Numbered from the stretch's first letter, positions 1 to 7,283 are shown. The stretch is 9,163 bases of DNA from Alkaliphilus sp. (GCA_018335765.1 JAGXRU010000275.1:1-9163); one strand, 5' to 3'. The notes: generated by a model not told the origin, from the sequence alone. A program made the numbers and translations.

Positions 1-2016
1 TTTTTCATACCTCTCCTCATTGGAGATGAGTCCTCGCCTATAGGCTTTTTCATATTTGTCAACTATCTCATCAGCCTTTGACAATAACTCTTCTTTTTCT
101 CCTGGTATGATCATGTCTGATACGCTTATAGTAATAGCACCAATAGTCGAATAATGGAAGCCCATAAGTTTGATATGATCTAACAATATGGAGGTTACAG
201 TATTGCCATGAACCCTGAAGCACTTATCAACAATTTTACCGAGGTTTGCTTTATCACATAAAAAGTCTATCTCCAAAGAATATTTATCAACATCTCTATC
301 AACAAAACCAAGGTCCTGTGGAATTCTTTCATTAAATATGAAACGTCCTACAGTGCTTTCTACTAACTTTCCTGAGTCCTCAGGGCTAAGCCTCATTCTT
401 ACTTTAACCTTCGAATGCAGACCAACCACTTGATTTTCATATGCCATCAACAATTCCTCAAAATCTTTAAACACCATTCCTTCACCAATCTCACCAGGTA
501 CTTCAATGGTTAGATAGTAGCTTCCCAAAACCATATCCTGAGTTGGTGTAGTAATTGGCGCACCATCTTTTGGAGCCAAAATATTATTTATGGACAACAT
601 CAAAAATCTGGCTTCAGCTTGTGCCTCTACCGAAAGTGGTACGTGAACGGCCATTTGGTCACCGTCAAAGTCTGCATTATATGCCGTACATACTAACGGA
701 TGCAGCTTAATGGCCTTACCTTCCACCAAAATAGGCTCAAAAGCTTGGATTCCCAATCTGTGAAGAGTTGGTGCACGATTTAATAATACAGGATGCTCCT
801 TTATTACCTCTTCCAAAACATCCCAAACTTCAGTTTTCACTCGCTCCACCATACGCTTCGCACTCTTTATATTGTGAGCGTGGCCATCGTTAACTAGTCT
901 CTTCATTACAAAAGGCTTGAATAACTCTAATGCCATCTTCTTTGGTAGTCCGCATTGATAAAATTTAAGTTCAGGACCTACCACTATTACAGAACGTCCT
1001 GAGTAGTCAACACGCTTACCCAAAAGGTTTTGTCTGAATCTTCCTTGTTTGCCCTTAAGCATATCTGATAAAGACTTCAGTGGTCTATTTCCTGGTCCCG
1101 TAACCGGTCTTCCTCTTCTACCATTATCTACCAAAGCGTCTACAGCTTCCTGAAGCATTCTTTTCTCATTTCTGACGATAATATCAGGAGCTCCAAGATC
1201 TAGTAATCTCTTTAATCTATTGTTCCTATTTATTACTCTCCTATATAGGTCATTAAGGTCAGAGGTTGCAAATCTACCTCCGTCTAACTGTACCATTGGT
1301 CTCAAATCCGGTGGTATAACCGGAATAACATCAAGTATCATCCATTCAGGCTTATTCCCTGACTTTTTGAAGGCTTCAACAACTTCTAGCCTTCTTATGG
1401 TTCTTATTCTTTTCTGTCCTGAACTATCTCTTAATTTTATTCTTAATTCCTTTGAAAGCTTTTCCATGTCACCATGACTAAGAATTTCTTTAATTGCCTC
1501 AGCTCCCATAGAAGCCTTGAAAAGATTTCCATATTTATCCTTGTATTCTCTATATTCCTTTTCATTGAGAATTTGTTTATAATACAAGGTTGTATCTCCT
1601 GGATCAGTTACAATATAGGTGGCAAAATACAGAACTTTTTCCAAAGAGCGAGGTGACATGTCAAGAAGCAAACCCATTCTGCTAGGTATGCCTTTGAAGT
1701 ACCAAATATGAGATACCGGTGCCGCCAGCTCTATGTGTCCCATCCGTTCTCTTCTAACCTTCGATTTCGTTACTTCTACTCCACAACGATCACACACAAC
1801 ACCCTTATATCTTACTCTCTTATATTTACCGCAGTGACATTCCCAATCCTTTGTGGGTCCGAATATTTTTTCACAGAACAAGCCTTCTTTCTCAGGCTTT
1901 AAGGTTCTATAATTTATTGTTTCGGGTTTCTTTACTTCACCCTTTGACCAGCTTCTTATTTTTTCAGGGGAAGCTAGACTAATCTTGATTGATTCAAAAT
2001 TATTTAATTCATACAA
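1..2016 (-). CDS. rpoC: RNA polymerase subunit beta' (RpoC), N-terminal 672 residues; runs off the window
   Basis: Catalytic beta' subunit of the core RNA polymerase, which forms the clamp and carries the metal-binding active site. The reading frame is open from a TTG codon at 2016 to the window edge, giving exactly 672 codons of a protein usually near 1,180 residues. Visible landmarks: the N-terminal zinc finger (Cys60, Cys62, Cys75, Cys78), the clamp segment MGHIELAAPVSHIWYFKG, and the lid/switch region with RVDYSGRSVIVVGP. The invariant Mg-binding NADFDGD lies at residues 447-453 (nt 678-658), with Asp449, Asp451 and Asp453. The frame ends in the secondary-channel rim helices, so the bridge helix and trigger loop lie outside. 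TTG is chosen because it follows an SD (GGGAGAG) by 7 nt and gives YELNNFESIKI, the expected family N-terminus; the overlapping ATG at 2012 is out of frame and stops after two codons. It lies 57 bp after rpoB and is presumably cotranscribed with it. Confidence 0.98.
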   Translation of the reverse strand, partial: MYELNNFESIKISLASPEKIRSWSKGEVKKPETINYRTLKPEKEGLFCEKIFGPTKDWECHCGKYKRVRYKGVVCDRCGVEVTKSKVRRERMGHIELAAPVSHIWYFKGIPSRMGLLLDMSPRSLEKVLYFATYIVTDPGDTTLYYKQILNEKEYREYKDKYGNLFKASMGAEAIKEILSHGDMEKLSKELRIKLRDSSGQKRIRTIRRLEVVEAFKKSGNKPEWMILDVIPVIPPDLRPMVQLDGGRFATSDLNDLYRRVINRNNRLKRLLDLGAPDIIVRNEKRMLQEAVDALVDNGRRGRPVTGPGNRPLKSLSDMLKGKQGRFRQNLLGKRVDYSGRSVIVVGPELKFYQCGLPKKMALELFKPFVMKRLVNDGHAHNIKSAKRMVERVKTEVWDVLEEVIKEHPVLLNRAPTLHRLGIQAFEPILVEGKAIKLHPLVCTAYNADFDGDQMAVHVPLSVEAQAEARFLMLSINNILAPKDGAPITTPTQDMVLGSYYLTIEVPGEIGEGMVFKDFEELLMAYENQVVGLHSKVKVRMRLSPEDSGKLVESTVGRFIFNERIPQDLGFVDRDVDKYSLEIDFLCDKANLGKIVDKCFRVHGNTVTSILLDHIKLMGFHYSTIGAITISVSDMIIPGEKEELLSKADEIVDKYEKAYRRGLISNEERYEK

Positions 2017-2030
2017 GGAGTTTCTCTCCC
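2017..2030 (-). promoter_or_regulatory. rpoC Shine-Dalgarno that can fold on itself
   Basis: GGGAGAG (2030-2024) lies 7 nt before the TTG start and fixes that start. GGAG (2029-2026) can pair with CUCC (2020-2017) across a five-base loop, and G2030 can wobble with the first U of the start codon. The SD may therefore be partly hidden in a small hairpin. The pairing is read by eye, and its stability is unknown. Confidence 0.6.
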
Positions 2031-2073
2031 TTCATATTGGAATAAAAACAGGTTTCCTCTTCCCATTTATATC

Positions 2074-5000
2074 TTAAAAATCTTCTTCCTCATATTCTTC
2101 ATAATTCGCAAAGTCATCGTCTGCTTCATACTCATCCAAGCTTGCAATTTCGTCCTCATCAACAATTTCCTGCTCATCTACCTCAATTTTGTCAGCTTCT
2201 TCATATGCAGAATACTCTTCACCTTCTAAAATTACATCAAAATCACTAATGTCATCCTCAACGGATTCTTTAATCTCGATTTCCATATCCTCAGTCATAA
2301 CCTTAACGTCTAAGCATAAGCTTTGCAGTTCTTTGATCAACACCTTAAATGACTCTGGCACTCCAGGTTCAGGAATATTTTCTCCTTTAACAATTGCCTC
2401 ATAAGTCTTAACACGACCCACCACGTCATCAGATTTTACCGTTAAAATTTCTTGCAATGTATAGGCGGCACCATATGCCTCAAGTGCCCATACCTCCATT
2501 TCACCAAATCTCTGACCACCAAATTGTGCTTTCCCACCCAATGGCTGTTGTGTAACCAAAGAGTAAGGACCGGTACTGCGGGCATGTATCTTATCATCGA
2601 CAAGATGATGCAGCTTCAGCATATACATATATCCAACCGTTACTTTGTTGTCAAAATGCAATCCTGTTCTTCCATCTCTAAGTTGAAGCTTTCCATCTTC
2701 CGGATATCCAGCTAATTTGAGCGCATCTCTTATATCAGCCTCACTGGCACCATCAAATACTGGAGTAGCCACTGTCCATCCAAGCTTTTTTGCTGCTAAG
2801 CCTAGATGCACTTCTAAAACTTGGCCTATATTCATACGAGATGGTACTCCAAGAGGATTTAGTACTATTTGTAGTGGTGTTCCATCCTCCAGAAAAGGCA
2901 TGTCTTCTTCAGGTAATACTCTGGAAATAACACCTTTATTCCCATGGCGTCCGGCCATCTTGTCTCCAACACTTATTTTTCTCTTTTTAGCTATATAGCA
3001 TCTAACCAGTATATTTACTCCAGGAGGTAGCTCATCGCCGTTTTCCCTAGTGAACACTTTGACATCTACTATTATTCCGGATTCACCATGTGGCACTCTT
3101 AAAGATGTATCTCTGACCTCACGAGCTTTTTCTCCAAATATCGCTCTTAAAAGCCTTTCTTCAGCTGTTAGTTCAGTTTCTCCTTTCGGTGTTACCTTGC
3201 CAACTAATATATCACCAGAATTTACCTCAGCACCAATTCTTATTATTCCTCGTTCGTTTAAATCTTTAAGGGCTTCTTCCCCTACATTTGGAATATCTCT
3301 GGTAATCTCTTCTGGTCCTAGCTTTGTATCTCTAGCCTCTGATTCATATTCCTCAATGTGAATAGAAGTAAGAACATCCTCCATAACTAATCTTTCATTT
3401 AGCAGTATAGCATCTTCAAAGTTATAACCTTCCCAGGTCATGAATCCAACTAAGACATTGATACCTAGGGCTATTTCTCCGTTGTCGGTAGAAGGGCCAT
3501 CCGCAATAGTGCTACCCGCTTCTACATGTTCGCCCTTATCCACAATAGGCCTTTGATTTATACAGGTTCCTTGATTTGAACGCCTAAACTTCAGTAATTT
3601 ATATTTGTCACGACCACCGTCTGAATCTCTCTTAATTACGATTTCGTCTGCTCCGACTCTATCGACTATACCCGAATTTTTTGCTAGTACAACAACGCCT
3701 GAGTCTTTAGCAGCTACATATTCCATGCCTGTTCCTATTATAGGTGCATCGGTTTTAAGCAAAGGTACTGCTTGGCGCTGCATGTTAGACCCCATTAGTG
3801 CACGATTTGCATCATCGTTCTCAAGGAACGGAATCATAGCTGTTGCCACAGACACCACCTGTTTTGGAGATACGTCCATGTAATCAACTTCATCCTTAGG
3901 AACAACATCAATACCGCCATTTCGAGTTCTGGCAGTCACTTTCCTATTGAGGAATTTTCCTTCTTCACTAAGGGGCTCGTTCGCTTGTGCAATTATAAAA
4001 GTATCTTCTTCATCAGCAGTTAAGAAATCAATTTTTTCTGTAACTACCCCCCTAATTTTGTCAACCCGCCTATAAGGTGCTTCTATGAATCCATATTCAT
4101 TTATTCTGCCATAGGTGGTAAGTGATCCTATAAGACCTATGTTAGGTCCCTCAGGTGTTTCTATTGGGCACATTCTTCCATAGTGGGAATGGTGCACATC
4201 TCTTACTTCAAAACCAGCTCTTTCACGGGACAAACCACCTGGCCCTAGAGCGGACAGCCTTCTTTTATGCGTCAGCTCTGCCAATGGATTTGTTTGATCC
4301 ATAAACTGTGACAGCTGGCTGCTTCCAAAAAATTCCTTCATAGATGCTGCCACAGGTCTTGTATTTATCAAGGCTTGGGGTGTTATGACATCAATGTCTT
4401 GAATAGTCATTCTTTCCTTAACAACCCTCTCCATTCTTGACAAACCAATACGGAATTGGTTTTGAAGAAGCTCACCTACAGATCTTAATCTTCGATTTCC
4501 CAAATGATCAATATCATCAACATTTCCAATGCCATGAGCTAAACCTAAAATGTAGCTGACAGAGGCAATGATATCGTCAATTATTATATTCTTAGGAGAT
4601 AACTCCCTACTGCGTTCTTTAAGTGCCTCACGAATTTCACTTTTATCTTTATAAGTGGCAAGAATTTCTTTTAAGACAGGAAAGTAAACTTTTTCTTCAA
4701 CATATAGGTCATCAATATTAAAATGTATATATTCTTTTATTGATACAAAATTATTTCCAATTACCTTAACTTCCTTGCCATCATCACCTATAACCTTGAC
4801 CCACTTAATGCCTAAATTTTCAATAACAATAGCTTTCTCACGGTCGATTTTTTGACCCTCTTCAACTAAAATCTCCCCTGTTAACAGGTTTATAACATTT
4901 ACCGCTGCTTTTAACCCAGTAATTCTATTTACCAGACCGAGCTTTTTGTTGTATTTATAACGTCCTACCTTAGCTAAATCATATCTCTTTGGATCGAAGA

Positions 5001-5772
5001 ATAAAGAATCAATCAAGGATTTTGCACTTTCAACCGTAGGAGGTTCACCAGGTCTTAACTTCTTATATATTTCCAAAAGACCTTCTTCTTGAGACTTCGT
5101 TCCATCTTTATCTAAAGTGTGCATCAATCTTTCATCTTCTCCTAAAAGCTGAAGAATTTCTGCATTGCTTCCATATCCCATGGCCCTTAGTAATACAGTG
5201 ACTGGTTGTTTTCTAGTTCTATCAACTCTGACTGAAATAATATCATTGGAATCTGTTTCATATTCCAGCCAAGCTCCTCGATTCGGTATAACCGTTGTTG
5301 AAAATAGTTTCTTACCAGTTCTATCGAACTGAACAGCATAATATGGGCCGGGAGATCTAACCAACTGGCTAACTATAACTCTTTCAGCTCCATTAATAAT
5401 AAATGTTCCCTTATCTGTCATGAGCGGGAAATCTCCCATGAATACTTCCTGTTCCTTCACCTCACCTGTTTCCTTATTGATTAGTCTTACCTTAACCTTC
5501 AGAGGAGCTGCATATGTAACGTCTCTTTCTTTTGATTCCTCTACTTCATATTTTGGCTCTCCCTCCAATGAATAGTCAATAAATTCAAGGATTAAGTTCC
5601 CTGTATAATCCTGAATAGGTGAAATATCTTCAAATACTTCCCTTAGACCTTCTCTTAAAAACCACTCATAGGATTGTCTCTGAATTTGAATAAGATTTGG
5701 CATTTCAACTACTTCTTCAATACTTGCATAACTCATTCTTGTTTTCTTTCCAACCTGAATAGGATGTGGCAT
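2074..5772 (-). CDS. rpoB: RNA polymerase subunit beta (RpoB), 1,232 aa
   Basis: Beta subunit of the core RNA polymerase and partner of RpoC in the catalytic centre; target of rifamycins. The whole chain aligns by eye with the Bacillota form (B. subtilis 1,193 aa) and lacks the long insertions of E. coli RpoB. Landmarks: VIPNRGAWLEYETD in the protrusion/lobe region, DDIDHLGNRRLRSVGELLQNQ, the rifamycin pocket starting GSSQLSQFMDQ at residue 483, the active-site loop GRHGNKG at 941-947, and QQPLGGKAQFGGQRFGEMEVWALEA near the C-terminus. Residues matching E. coli Asp516, His526 and Ser531 are wild type (Asp492, His502, Ser507), so rifamycin sensitivity is expected. The last 64 residues are about half Asp/Glu with one Lys, an unusually acidic tail. 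I chose ATG 5772 rather than GTG 5781 because that GTG is part of the SD AAGGGGTGA; the N-terminus MPHPIQVGKKTRMSY also fits the family. Confidence 0.98.
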   Translation of the reverse strand: MPHPIQVGKKTRMSYASIEEVVEMPNLIQIQRQSYEWFLREGLREVFEDISPIQDYTGNLILEFIDYSLEGEPKYEVEESKERDVTYAAPLKVKVRLINKETGEVKEQEVFMGDFPLMTDKGTFIINGAERVIVSQLVRSPGPYYAVQFDRTGKKLFSTTVIPNRGAWLEYETDSNDIISVRVDRTRKQPVTVLLRAMGYGSNAEILQLLGEDERLMHTLDKDGTKSQEEGLLEIYKKLRPGEPPTVESAKSLIDSLFFDPKRYDLAKVGRYKYNKKLGLVNRITGLKAAVNVINLLTGEILVEEGQKIDREKAIVIENLGIKWVKVIGDDGKEVKVIGNNFVSIKEYIHFNIDDLYVEEKVYFPVLKEILATYKDKSEIREALKERSRELSPKNIIIDDIIASVSYILGLAHGIGNVDDIDHLGNRRLRSVGELLQNQFRIGLSRMERVVKERMTIQDIDVITPQALINTRPVAASMKEFFGSSQLSQFMDQTNPLAELTHKRRLSALGPGGLSRERAGFEVRDVHHSHYGRMCPIETPEGPNIGLIGSLTTYGRINEYGFIEAPYRRVDKIRGVVTEKIDFLTADEEDTFIIAQANEPLSEEGKFLNRKVTARTRNGGIDVVPKDEVDYMDVSPKQVVSVATAMIPFLENDDANRALMGSNMQRQAVPLLKTDAPIIGTGMEYVAAKDSGVVVLAKNSGIVDRVGADEIVIKRDSDGGRDKYKLLKFRRSNQGTCINQRPIVDKGEHVEAGSTIADGPSTDNGEIALGINVLVGFMTWEGYNFEDAILLNERLVMEDVLTSIHIEEYESEARDTKLGPEEITRDIPNVGEEALKDLNERGIIRIGAEVNSGDILVGKVTPKGETELTAEERLLRAIFGEKAREVRDTSLRVPHGESGIIVDVKVFTRENGDELPPGVNILVRCYIAKKRKISVGDKMAGRHGNKGVISRVLPEEDMPFLEDGTPLQIVLNPLGVPSRMNIGQVLEVHLGLAAKKLGWTVATPVFDGASEADIRDALKLAGYPEDGKLQLRDGRTGLHFDNKVTVGYMYMLKLHHLVDDKIHARSTGPYSLVTQQPLGGKAQFGGQRFGEMEVWALEAYGAAYTLQEILTVKSDDVVGRVKTYEAIVKGENIPEPGVPESFKVLIKELQSLCLDVKVMTEDMEIEIKESVEDDISDFDVILEGEEYSAYEEADKIEVDEQEIVDEDEIASLDEYEADDDFANYEEYEEEDF

Positions 5773-5777
5773 GTTAT

Positions 5778-5786
5778 TCACCCCTT
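5778..5786 (-). promoter_or_regulatory. rpoB Shine-Dalgarno, decides the start codon
   Basis: AAGGGGTGA ends 5 nt before ATG 5772. The GTG at 5781, a possible longer start, lies inside this element and would have no spacer from the SD, so ATG 5772 is preferred. Confidence 0.8.
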
Positions 5787-5810
5787 GTAGTAGTGTAGAT
5801 AAACTAAGAC

Positions 5811-5874
5811 TCCGTTCGAGAAGAAGTTTTCACCCCTTGGGCTCTTCTCCAACCGAACACGACACCGAAAAGAG
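5811..5874 (-). promoter_or_regulatory. Structured 3' part of the rpoB leader with alternative helices
   Basis: Helix A pairs CUCUUUUC (5874-5867) with GAGAAGAG (5849-5842): 8 bp including one G-U, with a 17-nt loop. Helix B pairs GAGAAGA (5849-5843) with UCUUCUC (5824-5818): 7 bp. It is extended across single G-G mismatches by GUU/AAC (5853-5851 with 5816-5814) and UC/GA (5856-5855 with 5812-5811). Both helices need the same GAGAAGA segment, so only one can form at a time. Just upstream, AAAGGAUC (5881-5874) can pair with GAU(U)CCUUU (5904-5896) with one bulged U. No U-tract follows, so translation control or processing is more likely than termination. The pairings are seen in the sequence; the function is inferred. 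Confidence 0.45.
5829..5839 (-). repeat. Upstream copy of 11-mer CAAGGGGTGAA (SD-like)
   Basis: CAAGGGGTGAA at 5839-5829 exactly repeats the rpoB SD segment at 5787-5777, offset by 52 nt. The upstream copy has no ATG, GTG or TTG at a usable distance, so it is not a working ribosome binding site for a gene. It lies in the loop region of leader helix B. Confidence 0.6.
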
Positions 5875-6006
5875 ATCCTTTAGATACTGTGCTTCAAAGG
5901 AATCAATTCTTGAAATTATGATCTTATACTGTGTTATAAAAGCTAAATCTAGGTCATATTAATATATAAAGAACTATAAACCTCCATAAGGTTTTTGCTA
6001 CGCATG

Positions 6007-6040
6007 AATAAAAGCCTTTGTTTTAAAACAAAAGAGCTTC
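6007..6040 (-). terminator. Possible weak internal terminator or attenuator in the rpoB leader
   Basis: On the minus strand the palindrome TTTGTTTTAAAACAAA (6032-6017) is flanked by GAAGC (6040-6036) and GGCTT (6016-6012), which extend the stem across a small bulge. TTTTATT follows. The stem is mostly A-U and the T-run is interrupted, so any termination would be weak or conditional. It sits about 170-200 nt after the predicted start of the rpoB transcript. Confidence 0.35.
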
Positions 6041-6215
6041 GTCATTGCCATGTTTCATCAAATATATGTAAACTTAATTGTAGTTTAATTTTTTTCTCCT
6101 GTTTTTCTGGTAATAGAGGATAAAAAAGCTATTTTCATCCATAAAACATACTATTGCCAAAAAATAAAATTATTATACTATGTCTTAAAACTTTTGACTT
6201 GTATGGCATTTTATA

Positions 6216-6244
6216 ATGCTATCACAAACCATCTTTGTTGTCAA
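6216..6244 (-). promoter_or_regulatory. Sigma-A type promoter for rpoBC
   Basis: A perfect -35 TTGACA (6244-6239) is followed by a 17-bp spacer and a -10 TAGCAT (6221-6216), with a TG one base upstream of the -10 (extended -10). The -10 matches the consensus at four of six positions. The DNA upstream of the -35 (about 6245-6270) is AT-rich and could act as an UP element. The predicted start is near A6209, giving an rpoB leader of about 437 nt. A GCATT/AATGC inverted repeat (6219-6206) spans the -10 and start site. Confidence 0.7.
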
Positions 6245-6295
6245 TCACTATATTTTTATGTTAAATAAGGACTTTGCCCGTCATTCAACAGTTTC

Positions 6296-6317
6296 AGCTG
6301 GAGATTTAGCTCCTGCT
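6296..6317 (-). other. Hairpin between the rplL terminator and the rpoB promoter
   Basis: AGCAGGAG (6317-6310) pairs with CUCCAGCU (6303-6296) apart from one A-A mismatch, with a six-base loop. No U-tract follows on either strand, so it does not look like a terminator. It would be transcribed only in readthrough RNA from rplL, where it could be a processing site. Its function is unknown. Confidence 0.4.
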
Positions 6318-6329
6318 AAAAAAATTATT

Positions 6330-6372
6330 AAAAATAAAAATGAACTTCAAGACGAAGTTCATTTTTATTTTT
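6330..6372 (-). terminator. Strong intrinsic terminator after rplL
   Basis: A perfect 19-bp inverted repeat (6330-6348 with 6354-6372) has the five-base loop GTCTT. The core is GAACTTC/GAAGTTC, extended by A/T pairs. On the minus strand it runs into a T-rich tail (about 6341-6317) ending in seven Ts. It begins 13 bp after the rplL stop codon and marks the end of the ribosomal protein transcript, at least in part. The A-rich flank on the other side means it could also work in the opposite direction. Confidence 0.9.
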
Positions 6373-6385
6373 AAATTCATCTAAT

Positions 6386-6745
6386 TTATTTAATTTCTAC
6401 TGTTGCTCCTACTTCTGTTAACTTTGTTTTAATTTCTTCTGCTTCCGGCTTAGAAATACCTTCTTTTAATGTCTTAGGAGCACTGTCAACTAAGTCCTTC
6501 GCTTCTTTTAATCCCAGACCCGTAAGTTCTCTAACTACTTTGATTACTTTAATTTTTTCAGCACCTATACTAGCTAATACTACATCAAACTCTGTTTTTT
6601 CTTCTACAACCGGAGCTGCTGCACCTACAACCATTGTCGGAGCTGCTGCTGAAACACCAAATTCTTCTTCACACGCCTTAACTAATTCATTTAATTCTAA
6701 TACAGTCATTACTTTTATAGCTTCAATAATTTGTTCTTTTGTCAT
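6386..6745 (-). CDS. rplL: 50S ribosomal protein L7/L12, 119 aa
   Basis: Multi-copy protein of the mobile 50S stalk, which recruits and activates the translational GTPases (EF-Tu, EF-G, IF2, RF3). It binds L10 as dimers. The length is typical. An N-terminal dimerisation and L10-binding region (about 1-31) is followed by an Ala/Pro/Val-rich hinge (about 32-49). The globular C-terminal domain (about 50-119) carries the conserved factor-binding stretch KVIKVVRELTGLGLKEAK (66-83). The start ATG follows GGAGGTG by 7 nt. It lies 28 bp after rplJ, and its own terminator follows directly. Because L7/L12 is needed in several copies per ribosome, its strong separate SD fits. Expression is coupled to rplJ through the L10 leader. 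Confidence 0.98.
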   Translation of the reverse strand: MTKEQIIEAIKVMTVLELNELVKACEEEFGVSAAAPTMVVGAAAPVVEEKTEFDVVLASIGAEKIKVIKVVRELTGLGLKEAKDLVDSAPKTLKEGISKPEAEEIKTKLTEVGATVEIK

Positions 6746-6773
6746 TTAAATACACCTCCAAATTTTTTTGATA

Positions 6774-7274
6774 TTACGCTTCTGTTCCTTCTTTTTTATC
6801 AATTACTGCTTGAAGCATGTATGCGAAGTTCGATAACGGAGATTTAATGCTTCCGAGGAACTTGGCAACTAACACTTCTCTTGCAGGTATCTGAGCAACG
6901 GCTTTGATTCCATCTAAATCGCAGTATCGTCCTTCAACCATTCCTGCTTTCAACTCAAGTTTCTTATGGTCCTTTGCAAAGTCATTCAAAATCTTTGCTG
7001 GTGCAATCGGATCTTCGTATCCAAAAGCTATGGCATTTGGTCCAACCATATCTCCCAATAAAGCACCGAATCCTGTTGCTTCTGCTGCTCTTCTTGAGAG
7101 TGAGTTTTTGTAAACCTTGTAGTCAACGCCCGCTTCTCTCATTTTTTTTCTCAATTCAGTTGCCTCTCCAACTGTTAGACCTCTATAGTCTACAATTACT
7201 GCTGATTGAGCTTTGCTAAACTTTTCCTTGATCTCTTCAACTACTTGTTTTTTAAGCTCTATAGTGTTTGACAT
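6774..7274 (-). CDS. rplJ: 50S ribosomal protein L10, 166 aa
   Basis: Base of the L7/L12 stalk. The N-terminal domain binds 23S rRNA next to L11, and the C-terminal helix carries the L7/L12 dimers. Visible motifs are DYRGLTV (29-35), KVYKNSL (53-59), GPNAIAF (78-84) and a C-terminal L12-binding helix from about 138 to 160. The length is normal for the family. I chose ATG 7274, giving MSNTIELKKQ, rather than the longer frame from TTG 7298. The SD AGGAGGTGG (7292-7284) lies inside that extension, 9 nt before the ATG, and the extra residues QRRWTPK simply translate the SD. In related bacteria the complex of L10 with L12 binds the leader upstream and represses this gene pair; that leader is clear here. 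Confidence 0.97.
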   Translation of the reverse strand: MSNTIELKKQVVEEIKEKFSKAQSAVIVDYRGLTVGEATELRKKMREAGVDYKVYKNSLSRRAAEATGFGALLGDMVGPNAIAFGYEDPIAPAKILNDFAKDHKKLELKAGMVEGRYCDLDGIKAVAQIPAREVLVAKFLGSIKSPLSNFAYMLQAVIDKKEGTEA

Positions 7275-7283
7275 TTTAGGTGT

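Larger units (their letters stand above)
5773..6385 (-). other. Gene-free rplL-rpoB gap with terminator, promoter and long rpoB leader
   Basis: This 613-bp stretch holds no gene I can support on either strand. In minus-strand order it contains the rplL terminator, a second hairpin (6296-6317), an AT-rich segment, a sigma-A promoter (6239-6216), and about 437 nt of predicted rpoB leader. The first part of the leader is very AT-rich. The last part (about 5810-5880) is more GC-rich and strongly self-complementary. B. subtilis carries a methyltransferase gene (rsmC-like ybxB) at this position; nothing like it is present here. Short frames exist but lack an SD. Confidence 0.85.

Noticed and set aside
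2036..2058. A terminator between rpoB and rpoC (AGGAAACCT followed by GTTTTTATT)
   Set aside because: The stem is only three base pairs; cotranscription of rpoBC is expected.
2004..2066. A 20-codon minus-strand frame (MGRGNLFLF...) between rpoB and rpoC, overlapping the rpoC start
   Set aside because: No SD at a usable distance; the spacing is better explained by the rpoC SD and TTG.
5884..5933. Direct repeat CACAGTAT (5933-5926 and 5891-5884) in the rpoB leader
   Set aside because: Eight bases in AT-rich DNA with no third copy or regular spacing; likely chance.
5771..5962. A 63-codon plus-strand frame through the rpoB leader
   Set aside because: It has no convincing SD, lies antisense to the leader, overlaps the rpoB start region and resembles no family I know.
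6004..6123. A 39-codon plus-strand frame with five cysteines (MNKSLCFK...)
   Set aside because: The nearest SD-like bases are 12 nt away, composition is that of AT-rich noncoding DNA, and it lies antisense to the rpoB leader.
6172..6200. A second rpoB promoter using TATAAT at 6177-6172
   Set aside because: The -10 is perfect, but the best -35 at 17 bp is AAGTCA with three matches; the upstream promoter is clearly better.
6540..6749. Plus-strand frames opposite rplL, rplJ, rplA, rplK, nusG, rpoB and rpoC
   Set aside because: All lie opposite well-supported conserved genes, lack SD sites and have no family resemblance; they are shadows of codon bias on the minus strand.
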